Shown in pieces: positions 1-9,198 of a stretch of 64,000 nt of DNA (position 1 is its first letter; the number at the start of each line of letters is the position of its first letter). The translations under genes were made by a program, and so were the position numbers. The stretch is from contig NZ_QUBS01000083.1 in the NCBI RefSeq assembly GCF_003390925.1, positions 62,001-126,000 on the forward strand, read 5' to 3'. The notes under the pieces are model-generated. The model did no database searches. It saw nothing but the letters and a program-made list of their open reading frames with translations, and had not been told where the DNA came from. Source of the stretch: Trinickia diaoshuihuensis. GTDB taxonomy: Bacteria > Pseudomonadota > Gammaproteobacteria > Burkholderiales > Burkholderiaceae.

Positions 1-205
1 GGCGTAATTGTGTGACCGCGCGCCGCAGCCTTCTTTTGCGGTTTTCGCGTCAACCGAATCGGCACATCCCGCGTTGTAAGAGACCACAAGTTGCGATATC
101 GATCGCCCGGCGCGGTCCCACGATTCTGGCCTGACAAATAATCGGCGCGTCGACGCCGCCGCCACGAACGCCCCGTTGCCGCCGAGAACGATCGATTTAC
201 AGAAA

Positions 206-2797
206 ATGCAAGACCTCCCTAACGGAGACCGTACCTCGAGAGTCGTCGCCGCGTTTTACGCGAAAGCGCGCGGCATCAACCATCGGCGTCTCGTTTCGCC
301 CGCGGTTGCGCTCGTCATTTGCATTTTGCTGTTGCTCGCGCTGCAGAAAATCTCGCAGAGCATCGACTACCACTCGGTCAGCCGGCAACTGTTCCACATG
401 CCCGCCGGCAAATGGGCCGCCGCACTCGCCGCCACCGCATTGAGCTTCGTCGCCCTCGTCGCGCGCGACGAGATCGGCTTGCGTCACGTCGATGCGAAGG
501 TGCCGCGTTCGCTGCTATGGATCGGGGCGACGGCGGCCTCCGCGCTCGGCAATATCGCCGGCTTCGGCGCGCTGACGGGCGGTGCCGTGCGCTGCCGCGT
601 CTATGGCGCCGCCGGTGTCACGTCGTCGCAAGTCGGCCGCTTGACGTTGCTGACGAGCGGCTCGCTCGTGCTGGCCACGCTGTTGATCAGCGCGCTAGGC
701 GCGCTATTGGATACGGGCCCGCTTTCGGCGATGACCCATCTTGCGCCGCGCGCCTTGACCGTCGTCAGCGTGATCGTGCTCGCGCTCCTCGCCTTGGCCG
801 TCGTGTGCTGCGGGGCGAAGACGAAACGGATCCCTACCCGCTGGTCGGGTATCACGCTCGATATCCCGTCGCGCGCGAGCCTCGTTTCTCAGATCATCTT
901 CGGTGTCGTCGACGTCGTCGGCGCGGGCGCGGCTTTGTGGGTGTTTCTGCCCGGCATGCACGCCGCCGGTTTCGTGAGCTTTATCGCCGTCTACTCTGCA
1001 TCCTTGCTGCTCGGTATCGTCGGCCATACGCCGGGCGGCGTCGGCGTATTCGAATCCGTCATGGTGTTCGCGCTGCGCGGCGATATCGCCACGCCGGCGC
1101 TGTTAGCCGCGCTGCTGGCTTATCGCGCGGTCTATTTCGGCTTGCCGCTCGTGTTGTCGGCGGCCGTGCTGATCGGCTACGAAGCGAGGGCGTTGCGCAA
1201 GCATTTGCCCCTGCGCAGCATGGGGCGCATCGCGCCGCTGTTTCTTTGCTTGATCACGTTCGTCGTCGGCTCGATGCTGGTCATGTCGAGCGCCACGCCG
1301 GCATTGGCCCATCGCCTCGCCGTCCTGCGCGAACTCGTGCCGCTTTGGGCGCTCGAAGGTTCGCAATTGGTCAGCGGCGTATTCGGCGTGCTGTTGCTGT
1401 TCGTCTCGCGCGGGCTGCTGCGCAGGCTCGATGCCGCGTGGTGGCTGAGCGTCGTGCTGACCGCCGTTAGCCTCGTGTTGTCGGTCATCAAGGGATTGGC
1501 GTTCGTGGAAGCCGGCGTGCTCGCCACGTTGCTGCTTCTGCTGCTGTGCACGCACGGCAGCTTCAACCGGCGCGCGGCGTTGTTCGCTGAACCGTTCACG
1601 CCGGGCTGGCTGATCTCCGTGGCCATCGTGCTGATCTGCTCGGCATGGGTGATGTTTTTCGCGTATCGCAACATCCCGTACCGGGCCGATCTTTGGTGGG
1701 ACTTCGAGTTTCATGCGCGCGCCTCGCGCTCGCTGCGCGCGATGCTCGCCTCCAGCCTCTTCGCGGCAGCCTTCGCCGTATGGCAGCTCTTGCGTCCGGC
1801 GGCCGGACGCTTCGTCCATCCTAGCGCCGAAGATTTGACGGACGCGATCAGGATCATTCGCTCGCAAGAGCGTAGCGATGCCGGGCTGGCCATGATGGGC
1901 GACAAGAGCTTCCTGTTCTCCGATTCGCGCGAAGCGTTCCTCATGTTCGCGAAGCACGGCCGCACGTGGGCCGCATTGCACGATCCCGTCGGCCCGCGGG
2001 AGGAATGGGCCGAGTTGATTCGCAAGTTCGTCATGCTCGCGCATAAGCATGGGGGACGCGCCGCGTTTTATCAGGTGCGGGCCGACTCGCTGCCGTTGTA
2101 TCTGGATTCGGGACTGACGTTGATGAAACTCGGCGAGGAGGCGCGGCTCGCGCTCGATCAATTCGATCTAAACGGACCCAAGCGCGCCGCGCTGCGTTAC
2201 TCCATGCGCCGCGCCGAGCGCGACGGCTGCACGGTGGAGGTCATCGACGCGGCAGCCATGCCCGAGCACATCGAGATCTTGCGCCGCATCTCGGACAGTT
2301 GGCTCGACAGCCGGTCGGCGCGCGAAAAGAGCTTCTCGGTGGCCGCTTTCAGCGACGCCTATCTCGCGGCCCAATCGGTCATGCTCGTTCGGCAAAACGG
2401 CGAGCCCGTCGCGTTCACGACGTATATGACGACCGACCTGAATGTCGAGGCGACTGTGGGCGTCATGCGCCATGTGGCCGATGCCTCGCCGTTCGTGATG
2501 GATTACTTGTTCGTGCAACTCGCGATGCATTTGAAGCGCGAGGGCTATCGCCATTTGAGTCTCGGGGTGGCGCCGTTCTCCGGCGTGCGGCCGATGCCTT
2601 TGGGCTCGCCGCTTCACCAGCTCGGCTCGCTCGTGTGGCGTTTCGGCGGCCGCTTCTATAACTTCCAAGGCCTGCGCGCATTCAAGGGCAAGTTCCAGCC
2701 GCGCTGGGAACCGCGTTATCTCGCGGTATCGGGCTGGGCGGGCGCGGTGCTGACGCTGCTCGATCTTTCGATTTTGGCGGGGGGCCGCCGTTCATGA
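206..2797 (+). CDS. mprF: Bifunctional lysyl-phosphatidylglycerol synthetase/flippase MprF
   Basis: MprF makes and flips aminoacylated phosphatidylglycerol, which lowers the negative charge of the membrane surface and protects against cationic peptides. The protein of about 863 residues has the family layout: an N-terminal multi-helix membrane part (roughly residues 25-530) and a C-terminal soluble aminoacyltransferase domain (DUF2156, about 540-860) that ends in a conserved FYNFQGLRAFKGKF stretch. I chose the ATG at 206; an in-frame TTG at 176 would add ten residues, and neither start has a convincing ribosome-binding site. The stop overlaps the next start (ATGA), so translation of acvB is coupled. 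Which amino acid is transferred cannot be read from the sequence. Confidence 0.93.
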   Translation: MQDLPNGDRTSRVVAAFYAKARGINHRRLVSPAVALVICILLLLALQKISQSIDYHSVSRQLFHMPAGKWAAALAATALSFVALVARDEIGLRHVDAKVPRSLLWIGATAASALGNIAGFGALTGGAVRCRVYGAAGVTSSQVGRLTLLTSGSLVLATLLISALGALLDTGPLSAMTHLAPRALTVVSVIVLALLALAVVCCGAKTKRIPTRWSGITLDIPSRASLVSQIIFGVVDVVGAGAALWVFLPGMHAAGFVSFIAVYSASLLLGIVGHTPGGVGVFESVMVFALRGDIATPALLAALLAYRAVYFGLPLVLSAAVLIGYEARALRKHLPLRSMGRIAPLFLCLITFVVGSMLVMSSATPALAHRLAVLRELVPLWALEGSQLVSGVFGVLLLFVSRGLLRRLDAAWWLSVVLTAVSLVLSVIKGLAFVEAGVLATLLLLLLCTHGSFNRRAALFAEPFTPGWLISVAIVLICSAWVMFFAYRNIPYRADLWWDFEFHARASRSLRAMLASSLFAAAFAVWQLLRPAAGRFVHPSAEDLTDAIRIIRSQERSDAGLAMMGDKSFLFSDSREAFLMFAKHGRTWAALHDPVGPREEWAELIRKFVMLAHKHGGRAAFYQVRADSLPLYLDSGLTLMKLGEEARLALDQFDLNGPKRAALRYSMRRAERDGCTVEVIDAAAMPEHIEILRRISDSWLDSRSAREKSFSVAAFSDAYLAAQSVMLVRQNGEPVAFTTYMTTDLNVEATVGVMRHVADASPFVMDYLFVQLAMHLKREGYRHLSLGVAPFSGVRPMPLGSPLHQLGSLVWRFGGRFYNFQGLRAFKGKFQPRWEPRYLAVSGWAGAVLTLLDLSILAGGRRS

Positions 2798-4233
2798 CAC
2801 TTCACGCAGTACGGAACAGACTGATATCGCTTGCGTTGCTGGCGAGCGCCGCCTGCGTTTGCACCGGTGCGCAAGCGGCTACATCGCATATTTCGGGCGG
2901 GCGTTACGGCGATGTCACCGTCGATTGGCCGCAGGGCGAGATGCGAGGTTTCGTCGTGTTGTTCTCGGCGGGCAAGGGCTGGACCGCGGCCGATGCGCAA
3001 GCGGCGCACGCACTGGCCGAGCAAGGCGCGTTGACGGTAGGCGTGGATACGGGACGGTATGCGGCCAATCTCGCGGCAAGCGGGAAGGCTTGCCGGCATT
3101 TGGACGGCGATGCCGAAGCAGTCAGTCATCAACTCGAACGTCAGTTGAAGTCGAACCGGTACTTCGCTCCGATCATGGCCGGGACGGGGCAAGGCGCGAC
3201 CCTTGCGTTGCACGTGCTCGCACAGGCGCCGGCGAATACGATCGCGGGGGCGGCGGCCATCGATGCCGACGCGACGCTCGATCAGGATTTCGCGCAATGT
3301 CCGCCCGACCCGACGATTAGCCGCGGCAGCGCATTGCCGGGGTTCGTCGAGGTAGGGGTGACCAAGCAAGGCGCGGTGGCGGCAATGCAATCGGCCGAGC
3401 GCTCGGCCGTCAAGGAAGGCGCCGATTCGCCGGGATTCAATTTCGGTAAGGATGCGGACCGGTTGGCCGCTCCCCTGCTGGCCAAATCGCCGCGCATGTT
3501 CGCGGCCGGGACGACGAGCGTGGATCGATTCGTCGCCTTGATCAAACCGCATCTGCAAGCCGACACGGGAGGCGAGCAAGACGTCTCCGACTTGCCGCTC
3601 GTCGAATTGCCCGCGGCGCATCCGCGCGCGATGCTGGCGATCGTCATGTCGGGCGACGGCGGCTGGCGCGATCTCGACAAGACGATCGGCGAACAATTGC
3701 AAAAGGACGGCGTGTCGGTCGTGGGTTGGGATAGCTTGCGTTACTTCTGGAGCGAGAAGAGCCCCGAGCAGGTCAGCCGCGATTTGGCCCGCGTTCTGCG
3801 CGCCTACGGCGCACGCTGGCATGCCACGTCGTTCGCGCTGATCGGTTACTCGTTCGGCGCGGACGTGATGCCGTTCGCCTACAACTTGCTGCCTGTCGCG
3901 TTGCGCGACCAAGTGTCGATCGTCTCGCTGCTCGGGTTTGCGCCCGCCGCGGATTTCCAAGTGCGCGTCACCGGCTGGCTCGGCATGCCGCCGAGCGATA
4001 AAGCCTTGCAGGCGAAGCCGGCGGTGGATCGCCTGCCCGCGGGACTGGTGCAGTGCTTCTACGGCGAGAACGAAACCGATACCTTGTGTCCCGCATTGAC
4101 GGCGACGCAGGAAGTGATTCGCACGGCGGGCGGACACCATTTCGACCACGGTTACGACGTGTTGGAGCGACGTATCTTGTCAGGTTGGGAGAAGCGCCTG
4201 CACGCCCAGGGCGGCGCGCACGCCGCGCAATAA
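2794..4233 (+). CDS. acvB: AcvB/VirJ-family periplasmic serine hydrolase, probable aminoacyl-phosphatidylglycerol hydrolase
   Basis: This 479-residue protein has a cleavable signal peptide (about residues 1-29, ending in GAQAA) and the two-part AcvB layout: an N-terminal region and a C-terminal VirJ-like alpha/beta hydrolase. The nucleophile motif GYSFGAD is visible with Ser at about residue 353, and a late His (HHFDHGYD) fits the catalytic triad. In Agrobacterium and Rhizobium, AcvB removes the amino acid from lysyl-phosphatidylglycerol and its gene is paired with the MprF gene; the 4-base overlap with mprF here supports the same role. It probably acts in the periplasm to set the level of the aminoacyl lipid. 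The substrate assignment is by family and context. Confidence 0.87.
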   Translation: MTLHAVRNRLISLALLASAACVCTGAQAATSHISGGRYGDVTVDWPQGEMRGFVVLFSAGKGWTAADAQAAHALAEQGALTVGVDTGRYAANLAASGKACRHLDGDAEAVSHQLERQLKSNRYFAPIMAGTGQGATLALHVLAQAPANTIAGAAAIDADATLDQDFAQCPPDPTISRGSALPGFVEVGVTKQGAVAAMQSAERSAVKEGADSPGFNFGKDADRLAAPLLAKSPRMFAAGTTSVDRFVALIKPHLQADTGGEQDVSDLPLVELPAAHPRAMLAIVMSGDGGWRDLDKTIGEQLQKDGVSVVGWDSLRYFWSEKSPEQVSRDLARVLRAYGARWHATSFALIGYSFGADVMPFAYNLLPVALRDQVSIVSLLGFAPAADFQVRVTGWLGMPPSDKALQAKPAVDRLPAGLVQCFYGENETDTLCPALTATQEVIRTAGGHHFDHGYDVLERRILSGWEKRLHAQGGAHAAQ

Positions 4234-4290
4234 GTCCGATAGGCTGAAAAGCCGCCACATCGAACGGAGCCGCAATCCGTTCCTTCGCGC

Positions 4291-4863
4291 TTATGCCGAG
4301 ACGTGCGCCGCCGTCTCGGTAGAGCGTCCTTCCTCCTCGCGCAACTGACGGCTCATCTCGTCGCAGCTTGCGGACCAGGCCGTCAACCACGATGGCATCT
4401 CAGGCGATGCCTGCTCGATCCCCAACTCTCGGGCGAGTTCATGGGGCGGCACGGTGCCCGTCGGCGACCTAAACAACCCCCGCATCACGACGACCCCGAC
4501 GACACGGCCCTTGCGCACGAAGCGATGCTCGACGAATGTCCATTTGGCGTCCCAGCCCAGCATCCGTGTATGAATCTCGAACGATTCGAACAACTTGAGC
4601 TCGCGCCGAAATTTGCCCCATGTGTCGCCGACGACCGGAACGGCGCGATGACGCCATGCGATGCGGAACGCGCCGGTACGTAGGACGTAATGCATGCGGC
4701 CGACATCGGCGAGCGTGAAGTAGCGCCCGTTCGTCACATGGCGGTTCATGTCGAGATCGAGCGGCCATACGCGCATCCGAATACGAGTGGTCTCGAATGG
4801 ATGTGCGCGCTTGCGCCAAGGGCGGCGCAGCAGCGTAAAGAAGAGACGAAACCAGAGATTCAT
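4291..4863 (-). CDS. Hot-dog fold acyl-CoA thioesterase-like protein
   Basis: The protein has 190 residues from the ATG at 4863; an upstream in-frame extension to 5040 lacks family similarity and was not used. The region LDLDMNRHVTNGRYFTLAD followed by VVGDTWGKFRRELKLF is typical of the THEM6/4HBT-like thioesterase group, where a Asp/Asn-rich loop lies near the start of the hot-dog helix. It probably hydrolyses or binds acyl-thioesters, but the natural acyl group is unknown. The gene faces mprF-acvB and is followed by about 57 bases before acvB ends. The last 25 residues are charged and poorly conserved in kind. Confidence 0.75.
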   Translation of the reverse strand: MNLWFRLFFTLLRRPWRKRAHPFETTRIRMRVWPLDLDMNRHVTNGRYFTLADVGRMHYVLRTGAFRIAWRHRAVPVVGDTWGKFRRELKLFESFEIHTRMLGWDAKWTFVEHRFVRKGRVVGVVVMRGLFRSPTGTVPPHELARELGIEQASPEMPSWLTAWSASCDEMSRQLREEEGRSTETAAHVSA

Positions 4864-5120
4864 GAGATCGGGGCGGGTGTCGATGACGAAGACTCTATCG
4901 AACGCCGCGATGATCCGGTAGATGCGGAACTGACATATTTCATGCGAAATATGCAAAACGATTCGCCGTGCGCCTGTTCCCGCGCGGCCATCGCTTGACG
5001 CGCATAGGCGTGTGCCGTTCCAAGAAAAATTAGAGGGCAAAACTTAATGCCGATTTTGACGACGCGCGACTTTCGACCTAAAACGTAGTCCTCATCCGCG
5101 GCGGCTCACAAGGACTCGGC

Positions 5121-5840
5121 GTGAAAACAACGAAAGCGCTTTGGCGGCGAGCGGTGCTGCTCGCGGTGGTTGCCATCGCCGTGGCAGTGTGGCGTTACGA
5201 ACGGCTGTCGCTGGCCGAGGCGGATCCGTCCGCTCGAGTACGAGAGACGCCGATCGCGCCGTCCTCCGCGCCGGCGCAGGCAAAGGCGTCGCCTAGCGAT
5301 GCGCCCGCGATGGGGCCGGCCGAACGAGCCCTCGACCTTGCGGCCTTGCGTCGGGCGTTAGCGGAGCGCCCCGATGCGCAAGCACAACTGCAACGCATCG
5401 TCGCGTTTGCGCGCTTTCGCGATTTAGTCACCGCCTACGGCACTGGCAAACAAAGCATGAATGCCGCCGAGCGGGCGCGACTGGCGCGGCAAATCATCGC
5501 CGAATTGCCCGAGCACGTTGCCCGCAACGAGGTGTTGCCGGTACAAGCGCAGGCCATGACCGCGGCGTTGCTCATCGACGCCGACCCCGACCCGGTTACG
5601 CGCAGCGCCGAGCTGGAAGCCTCGCGGCGCCAGTGGGACGCCTATGCGCGTCAGGCCGTCGGGCCATCGCCCGCGCAGGACCCGCGGTATTTAGCCTACG
5701 CGCAGCAAAGCCAAGCGATCTTCCGCGAGGTTCAATCTACCGTGCCCGACCCTCGGCAACGACAAGCCGTTATCGCCCAGCGTTTGCAAGCCCTGCGCGT
5801 GCGGTTGTTCGACGGCGCACCTTCACCCGAGAAGCATTGA
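5121..5840 (+). CDS. Membrane-anchored periplasmic protein, possible chaperone-like companion of the next hydrolase
   Basis: The 239-residue protein starts at a GTG with AAGGA seven bases upstream. One N-terminal membrane helix (about residues 9-24) is followed by an Ala/Pro-rich linker (about 30-65) and a helical domain rich in Arg, Gln and Ala. This is the general layout of lipase foldases (Lif) and of the PlcR accessory protein of phospholipase C, but it is shorter than Lif (about 340 residues), and I could not place a defining motif. It lies 63 bases upstream of a secreted esterase in the same direction, so a role in folding or export of that enzyme is an inference from layout and context only. 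Confidence 0.55.
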   Translation: MKTTKALWRRAVLLAVVAIAVAVWRYERLSLAEADPSARVRETPIAPSSAPAQAKASPSDAPAMGPAERALDLAALRRALAERPDAQAQLQRIVAFARFRDLVTAYGTGKQSMNAAERARLARQIIAELPEHVARNEVLPVQAQAMTAALLIDADPDPVTRSAELEASRRQWDAYARQAVGPSPAQDPRYLAYAQQSQAIFREVQSTVPDPRQRQAVIAQRLQALRVRLFDGAPSPEKH

Positions 5841-5903
5841 AGTGACGGCGCACGCAACCCGCGCGCGCCGATATTGCCTCGTGCAATCGAAATGGGAGGG
5901 AAG

Positions 5904-7283
5904 ATGTTCGCATCGAAATGGCTCAAAGGCCTGTGCTTGGGCGGCGTGCTGACGTGCGCCACGTTGAACGCGCAAGCGTCCGATACAGTGTTGCCGGACC
6001 CGTCGATTCCGTTTTATTCGTGGTACGAAGTGGTGCTGCCGGAAAGCAGCGGCGCGTCGTGCGGCAACGGTACGCCGATGCGGTTCTATATCAACCGTGC
6101 GCAATCGAACGACATGCTTTACATGATGCAGCCCGGCGGTGCATGTTGGGACTATGCGACCTGCACTGAGACGGCGACGAGCGGCCCCGAGGCGGGCCTC
6201 GGCGCCTTCAATCCCGATGGCATTCCGCAGAACTACATGAACGGCACGGCAAGCGAGACCTTGATGTCGTCGTTGCTCTCGCCGCTGATGGTCCGGATGG
6301 ATCTTGCGCATATTCTGATCGGCGAGCCTCGCGTCGAGACGCAGGATTGGACGCAAGTTTTCGTGCCGTATTGCACGGGCGATATTCACATGGGCAGCGC
6401 GGTGCGCAGCTACGCCTCGCCGGCGGGCGATGCGCGTATCCAGCACTACAACGGCCTGAAAAACGTGCAGGCCGTCGCGCAATGGCTCGTCGTTCATGGT
6501 TTCGCCCAGCCGAATCGATTGCTCGTATACGGGACGAGCGCGGGAGGATACGGTGCGCTGGCCAACTACGCGACGCTGCGTAACACGTTGCAGCCCCAGG
6601 CGCATAGCTCGATGCTCGACGACGCGGGCACCGTGTTCAACACGCCGTTCGGCGCCGACGCTTCCGCGCACCCGTCCGTAGGGCTATACGACAAAGTGCG
6701 CACGGAATGGGACATGGATGGACCCGACGGCATGATCACGATCAACAGCCGGCTTTCGCCTTACTTCGACCGGGGCAACATGGGCAGTGCTTATGCCGCG
6801 TTGGCGAAGACCTTTCCTCACGATCGATTCGGCTACACGACCTATCAACGCGACGCGGTCATCGCCGCTTATCACTATCGAAATTTCGTTCCAGCGGTGA
6901 TCGCGGCGCCGGACGATGCGAGCAAGGACGCGCTGTCACTCGCCCTGTTCGGCGACGAATTGAATCTTCTGAGGCAAACGATCAATCCGCTGCCGAATTT
7001 CGGCTACTACATGCCGTGGGCGAGAGGCGATTTCATGCATAACCACCAAGTCACAGCCGTCAGTTTCACCGGGTCCGGCATTCATGAGAACGGCGTCGAT
7101 GCCGATGTCGGCAACTTCGTCGCCGATTTGCTCAATCAGCAAGACCCGGCCGTCGTGCCCGTCATGAAGGCGTTTCGCACTCAGCAATGGTCGGATTTCA
7201 CGTTGTCGAGCTTTCTTGCTTGGGTGGACAGCATACTCAATCTGACCGGCGAGGCAGGGCCGATTTCGGGGCATCGGGCCTGA
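5904..7283 (+). CDS. Secreted pectinacetylesterase-family (Notum-like) hydrolase
   Basis: The 459-residue protein starts at an ATG with a GGGAGGG box just upstream and has a signal peptide (about residues 1-22, ending in NAQAS). The motif QPGGACWDY near residue 75 and the nucleophile motif GTSAGGYGAL with Ser212 are hallmarks of the pectinacetylesterase (PAE/Notum) alpha/beta hydrolase family. A late Asp and His would complete the triad. The enzyme probably removes an acyl or acetyl group from a polymer outside the cytoplasm. Substrate is unknown: bacterial members are seldom characterised, and nothing nearby degrades pectin. The companion gene just upstream could help it fold. Confidence 0.8.
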   Translation: MFASKWLKGLCLGGVLTCATLNAQASDTVLPDPSIPFYSWYEVVLPESSGASCGNGTPMRFYINRAQSNDMLYMMQPGGACWDYATCTETATSGPEAGLGAFNPDGIPQNYMNGTASETLMSSLLSPLMVRMDLAHILIGEPRVETQDWTQVFVPYCTGDIHMGSAVRSYASPAGDARIQHYNGLKNVQAVAQWLVVHGFAQPNRLLVYGTSAGGYGALANYATLRNTLQPQAHSSMLDDAGTVFNTPFGADASAHPSVGLYDKVRTEWDMDGPDGMITINSRLSPYFDRGNMGSAYAALAKTFPHDRFGYTTYQRDAVIAAYHYRNFVPAVIAAPDDASKDALSLALFGDELNLLRQTINPLPNFGYYMPWARGDFMHNHQVTAVSFTGSGIHENGVDADVGNFVADLLNQQDPAVVPVMKAFRTQQWSDFTLSSFLAWVDSILNLTGEAGPISGHRA

Positions 7284-7362
7284 GGCTGTAGCCGCTAAGC
7301 GAAACTGGTAAGCTGATTGCGGAAGACACCCGCTACATGCGAAAACCGCAAACGGCCGAACC

Positions 7363-8337
7363 ATGCACGTTACGTTACTGCTTGCCGACCATTGCTCGGC
7401 AACGAGCGCCACTATGGGGCTCGAGTTGCTTCATGCCGCGAATATTTTTGCCGCCGGAGACAGGCCGTTGTTCGACGTGAACACGGCCTCGCTCGATGGC
7501 GCTGAAGTGCCGACGTTCGGCGGGCAACGCTTGCAGCCCGATGCCGCGCTCGCCGATATCCCCCGCACCGACCTCGTTTTGATTCCGGGCTTCATGTTCA
7601 CGCTGTGTGACGCATTGCCCGGTTTCGCTCGCCACGGCAAGTGGCTGCGACGCCAACATGCGCGCGGCGCAGTGATGGCGTCGATGTGTACGGGCAGCTT
7701 CCTGCTGGCGGAATCGGGCCTGCTCGGCGGCCTACGCGCGACCACGCATTGGGCGTTCGCGGATTTCTTCGAACGGCGATATCCCGACGTCCGGCTGGAT
7801 GCCAAGCAAATTCTTTGCGAAGACGATGGCGTCATCACGAGCGGCGGCGCGAGCGCCGCGATGGACTTGATGCTGTATCTGGTGCGGCGCTTCGCCTCGC
7901 TCGAGCTCGCGCAGCTATGCAGCCGGTATATGTTGATCGATAGCGTGCGGAGCGACCAAAGTCCCTACGTAATGTGGTCGATGCCGAAGAGCCATGGCGA
8001 TGCTCGGGTGCTGCGCGTACAAGACTGGTTCGACGTCCATTACGGAGAACCGATGCTGATCGACGATGTCGCGCAACGGTTCGGGTTCGGCGTGCGCAAC
8101 TTCAAGCGGCGCTTTAAGGATTCGACGGGTTATGGGCCGTTGGCCTACTTGCAGACGCTGCGCTTGGAAAAGGCGAAGCACTTGCTCGAATCGACGCGCA
8201 TGAGTTTCGACGCCATCACGCAGCAAGTCGGCTACGAAGACAGCAACTCGTTTCGGAGATTGTTTCAGCAGCGGGTCGGAGTGCCGCCCGCCGCCTATCG
8301 CAAGAAATTCCAAGCCGGAAAAACAGCGGCGGTTTAG
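7363..8337 (+). CDS. GlxA-family transcriptional regulator (DJ-1/PfpI domain plus AraC HTH)
   Basis: The 324-residue protein combines an N-terminal DJ-1/PfpI-like domain (about 1-180), with the nucleophile-elbow-like ASMCTGSFLLAE at about residue 108, and a C-terminal AraC-type double helix-turn-helix (about 225-315; the end reads VGYEDSNSFRRLFQQRVG). GlxA relatives regulate catabolic or detoxification genes, often for amino compounds. Its stop overlaps the stop of the convergent SDR gene by four bases, so the two may form a regulator/target pair, although they are transcribed towards each other. No ligand can be deduced. Confidence 0.88.
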   Translation: MHVTLLLADHCSATSATMGLELLHAANIFAAGDRPLFDVNTASLDGAEVPTFGGQRLQPDAALADIPRTDLVLIPGFMFTLCDALPGFARHGKWLRRQHARGAVMASMCTGSFLLAESGLLGGLRATTHWAFADFFERRYPDVRLDAKQILCEDDGVITSGGASAAMDLMLYLVRRFASLELAQLCSRYMLIDSVRSDQSPYVMWSMPKSHGDARVLRVQDWFDVHYGEPMLIDDVAQRFGFGVRNFKRRFKDSTGYGPLAYLQTLRLEKAKHLLESTRMSFDAITQQVGYEDSNSFRRLFQQRVGVPPAAYRKKFQAGKTAAV

Positions 8338-9113
8338 AGGGCCATCCCGCCCGATACCTCGATACGTTGCGCGTTGACCCATCGATTGTCTTCGGCCAGC
8401 AGCGCGGCGATCATGGGACCAATATCATCGGGTACGCCTGCGCGGCCCAGCGCGGTCGCGCCGGCGACCATGCGGTTGACCTCGGGATTGTCGCGCACCA
8501 TGCCGCCGCTGAAGTCGGTTTCGACCGCGCCGGGTGCAACGGTGTTGACGGCTATGCGACGCGGACCGAGTTCTTTCGCAAGGTAGCGCGTGAGCACTTC
8601 GACGGCGCCTTTCATCGATGCATAGGATGCGCTGCCAGGGAACGCGACGCGTGTGAGCCCGGAGGAGATGTTGACGATACGGCCGCCGTCGTTGATGAGC
8701 GGCAGCAGCTTTTGCGTGAGAAAGAAGACGCCTTTGAAGTGGACGTTGTATAGATCGTCGAAGTCCTGTTCGGTCGTTTCCTCGATCGGAGCATGATGCG
8801 AAATGCCCGCGTTGTTGACGAGATAGTCGAAGCGCTCGACACCCCACTGCGACAGCGAACGGCGCACTTGTTCAACGAACGCATCGAACGTGGCGTTCTT
8901 GCCGGTATCGAGTGCAATGGCGAGGGCGCGTTGGCCGGCTTGCTCGACTTGCCGTACCACGGCCTGCGCTTCGGCTCGATTCACACGATAGGTCAAGATC
9001 GAATCGACGCCGCGGGCCGCGAGATGAAGGACGGTATTGCGTCCCAGCCCGCGGCTGCCTCCCGTCACGATAGCGATTTTATTCGCCTTGCTTGCTACGG
9101 ATCCCACAGTCAT
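8334..9113 (-). CDS. SDR-family NAD(P)-dependent oxidoreductase (FabG-like)
   Basis: This classical short-chain dehydrogenase of 259 residues shows the cofactor motif TGGSRGLGR (about residues 18-26), NNAG (about 103), the catalytic Ser of the SSGLTR stretch and the YxxxK pair in SYASMKGA. The ending WVNAQRIEVSGGMAL is the usual family tail. The ATG at 9113 has GGAG eight bases upstream. It likely interconverts an alcohol and a ketone; the substrate is unknown. The gene converges with the GlxA-type regulator. Confidence 0.87.
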   Translation of the reverse strand: MTVGSVASKANKIAIVTGGSRGLGRNTVLHLAARGVDSILTYRVNRAEAQAVVRQVEQAGQRALAIALDTGKNATFDAFVEQVRRSLSQWGVERFDYLVNNAGISHHAPIEETTEQDFDDLYNVHFKGVFFLTQKLLPLINDGGRIVNISSGLTRVAFPGSASYASMKGAVEVLTRYLAKELGPRRIAVNTVAPGAVETDFSGGMVRDNPEVNRMVAGATALGRAGVPDDIGPMIAALLAEDNRWVNAQRIEVSGGMAL

Positions 9114-9198
9114 GTTTGCGCTCCAAGTTAGGCTCGATGTGAGCTAGCTTAGGGGCGCGCAGGAGCGAACTGAATGCCGGATTCAGGCGCGTTCTTGC

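Noticed and set aside
2716..4149. Long minus-strand open frame opposite acvB
   Set aside because: Arg/His/Gly-rich translation with no family pattern; the plus strand holds acvB. It is a high-GC shadow.
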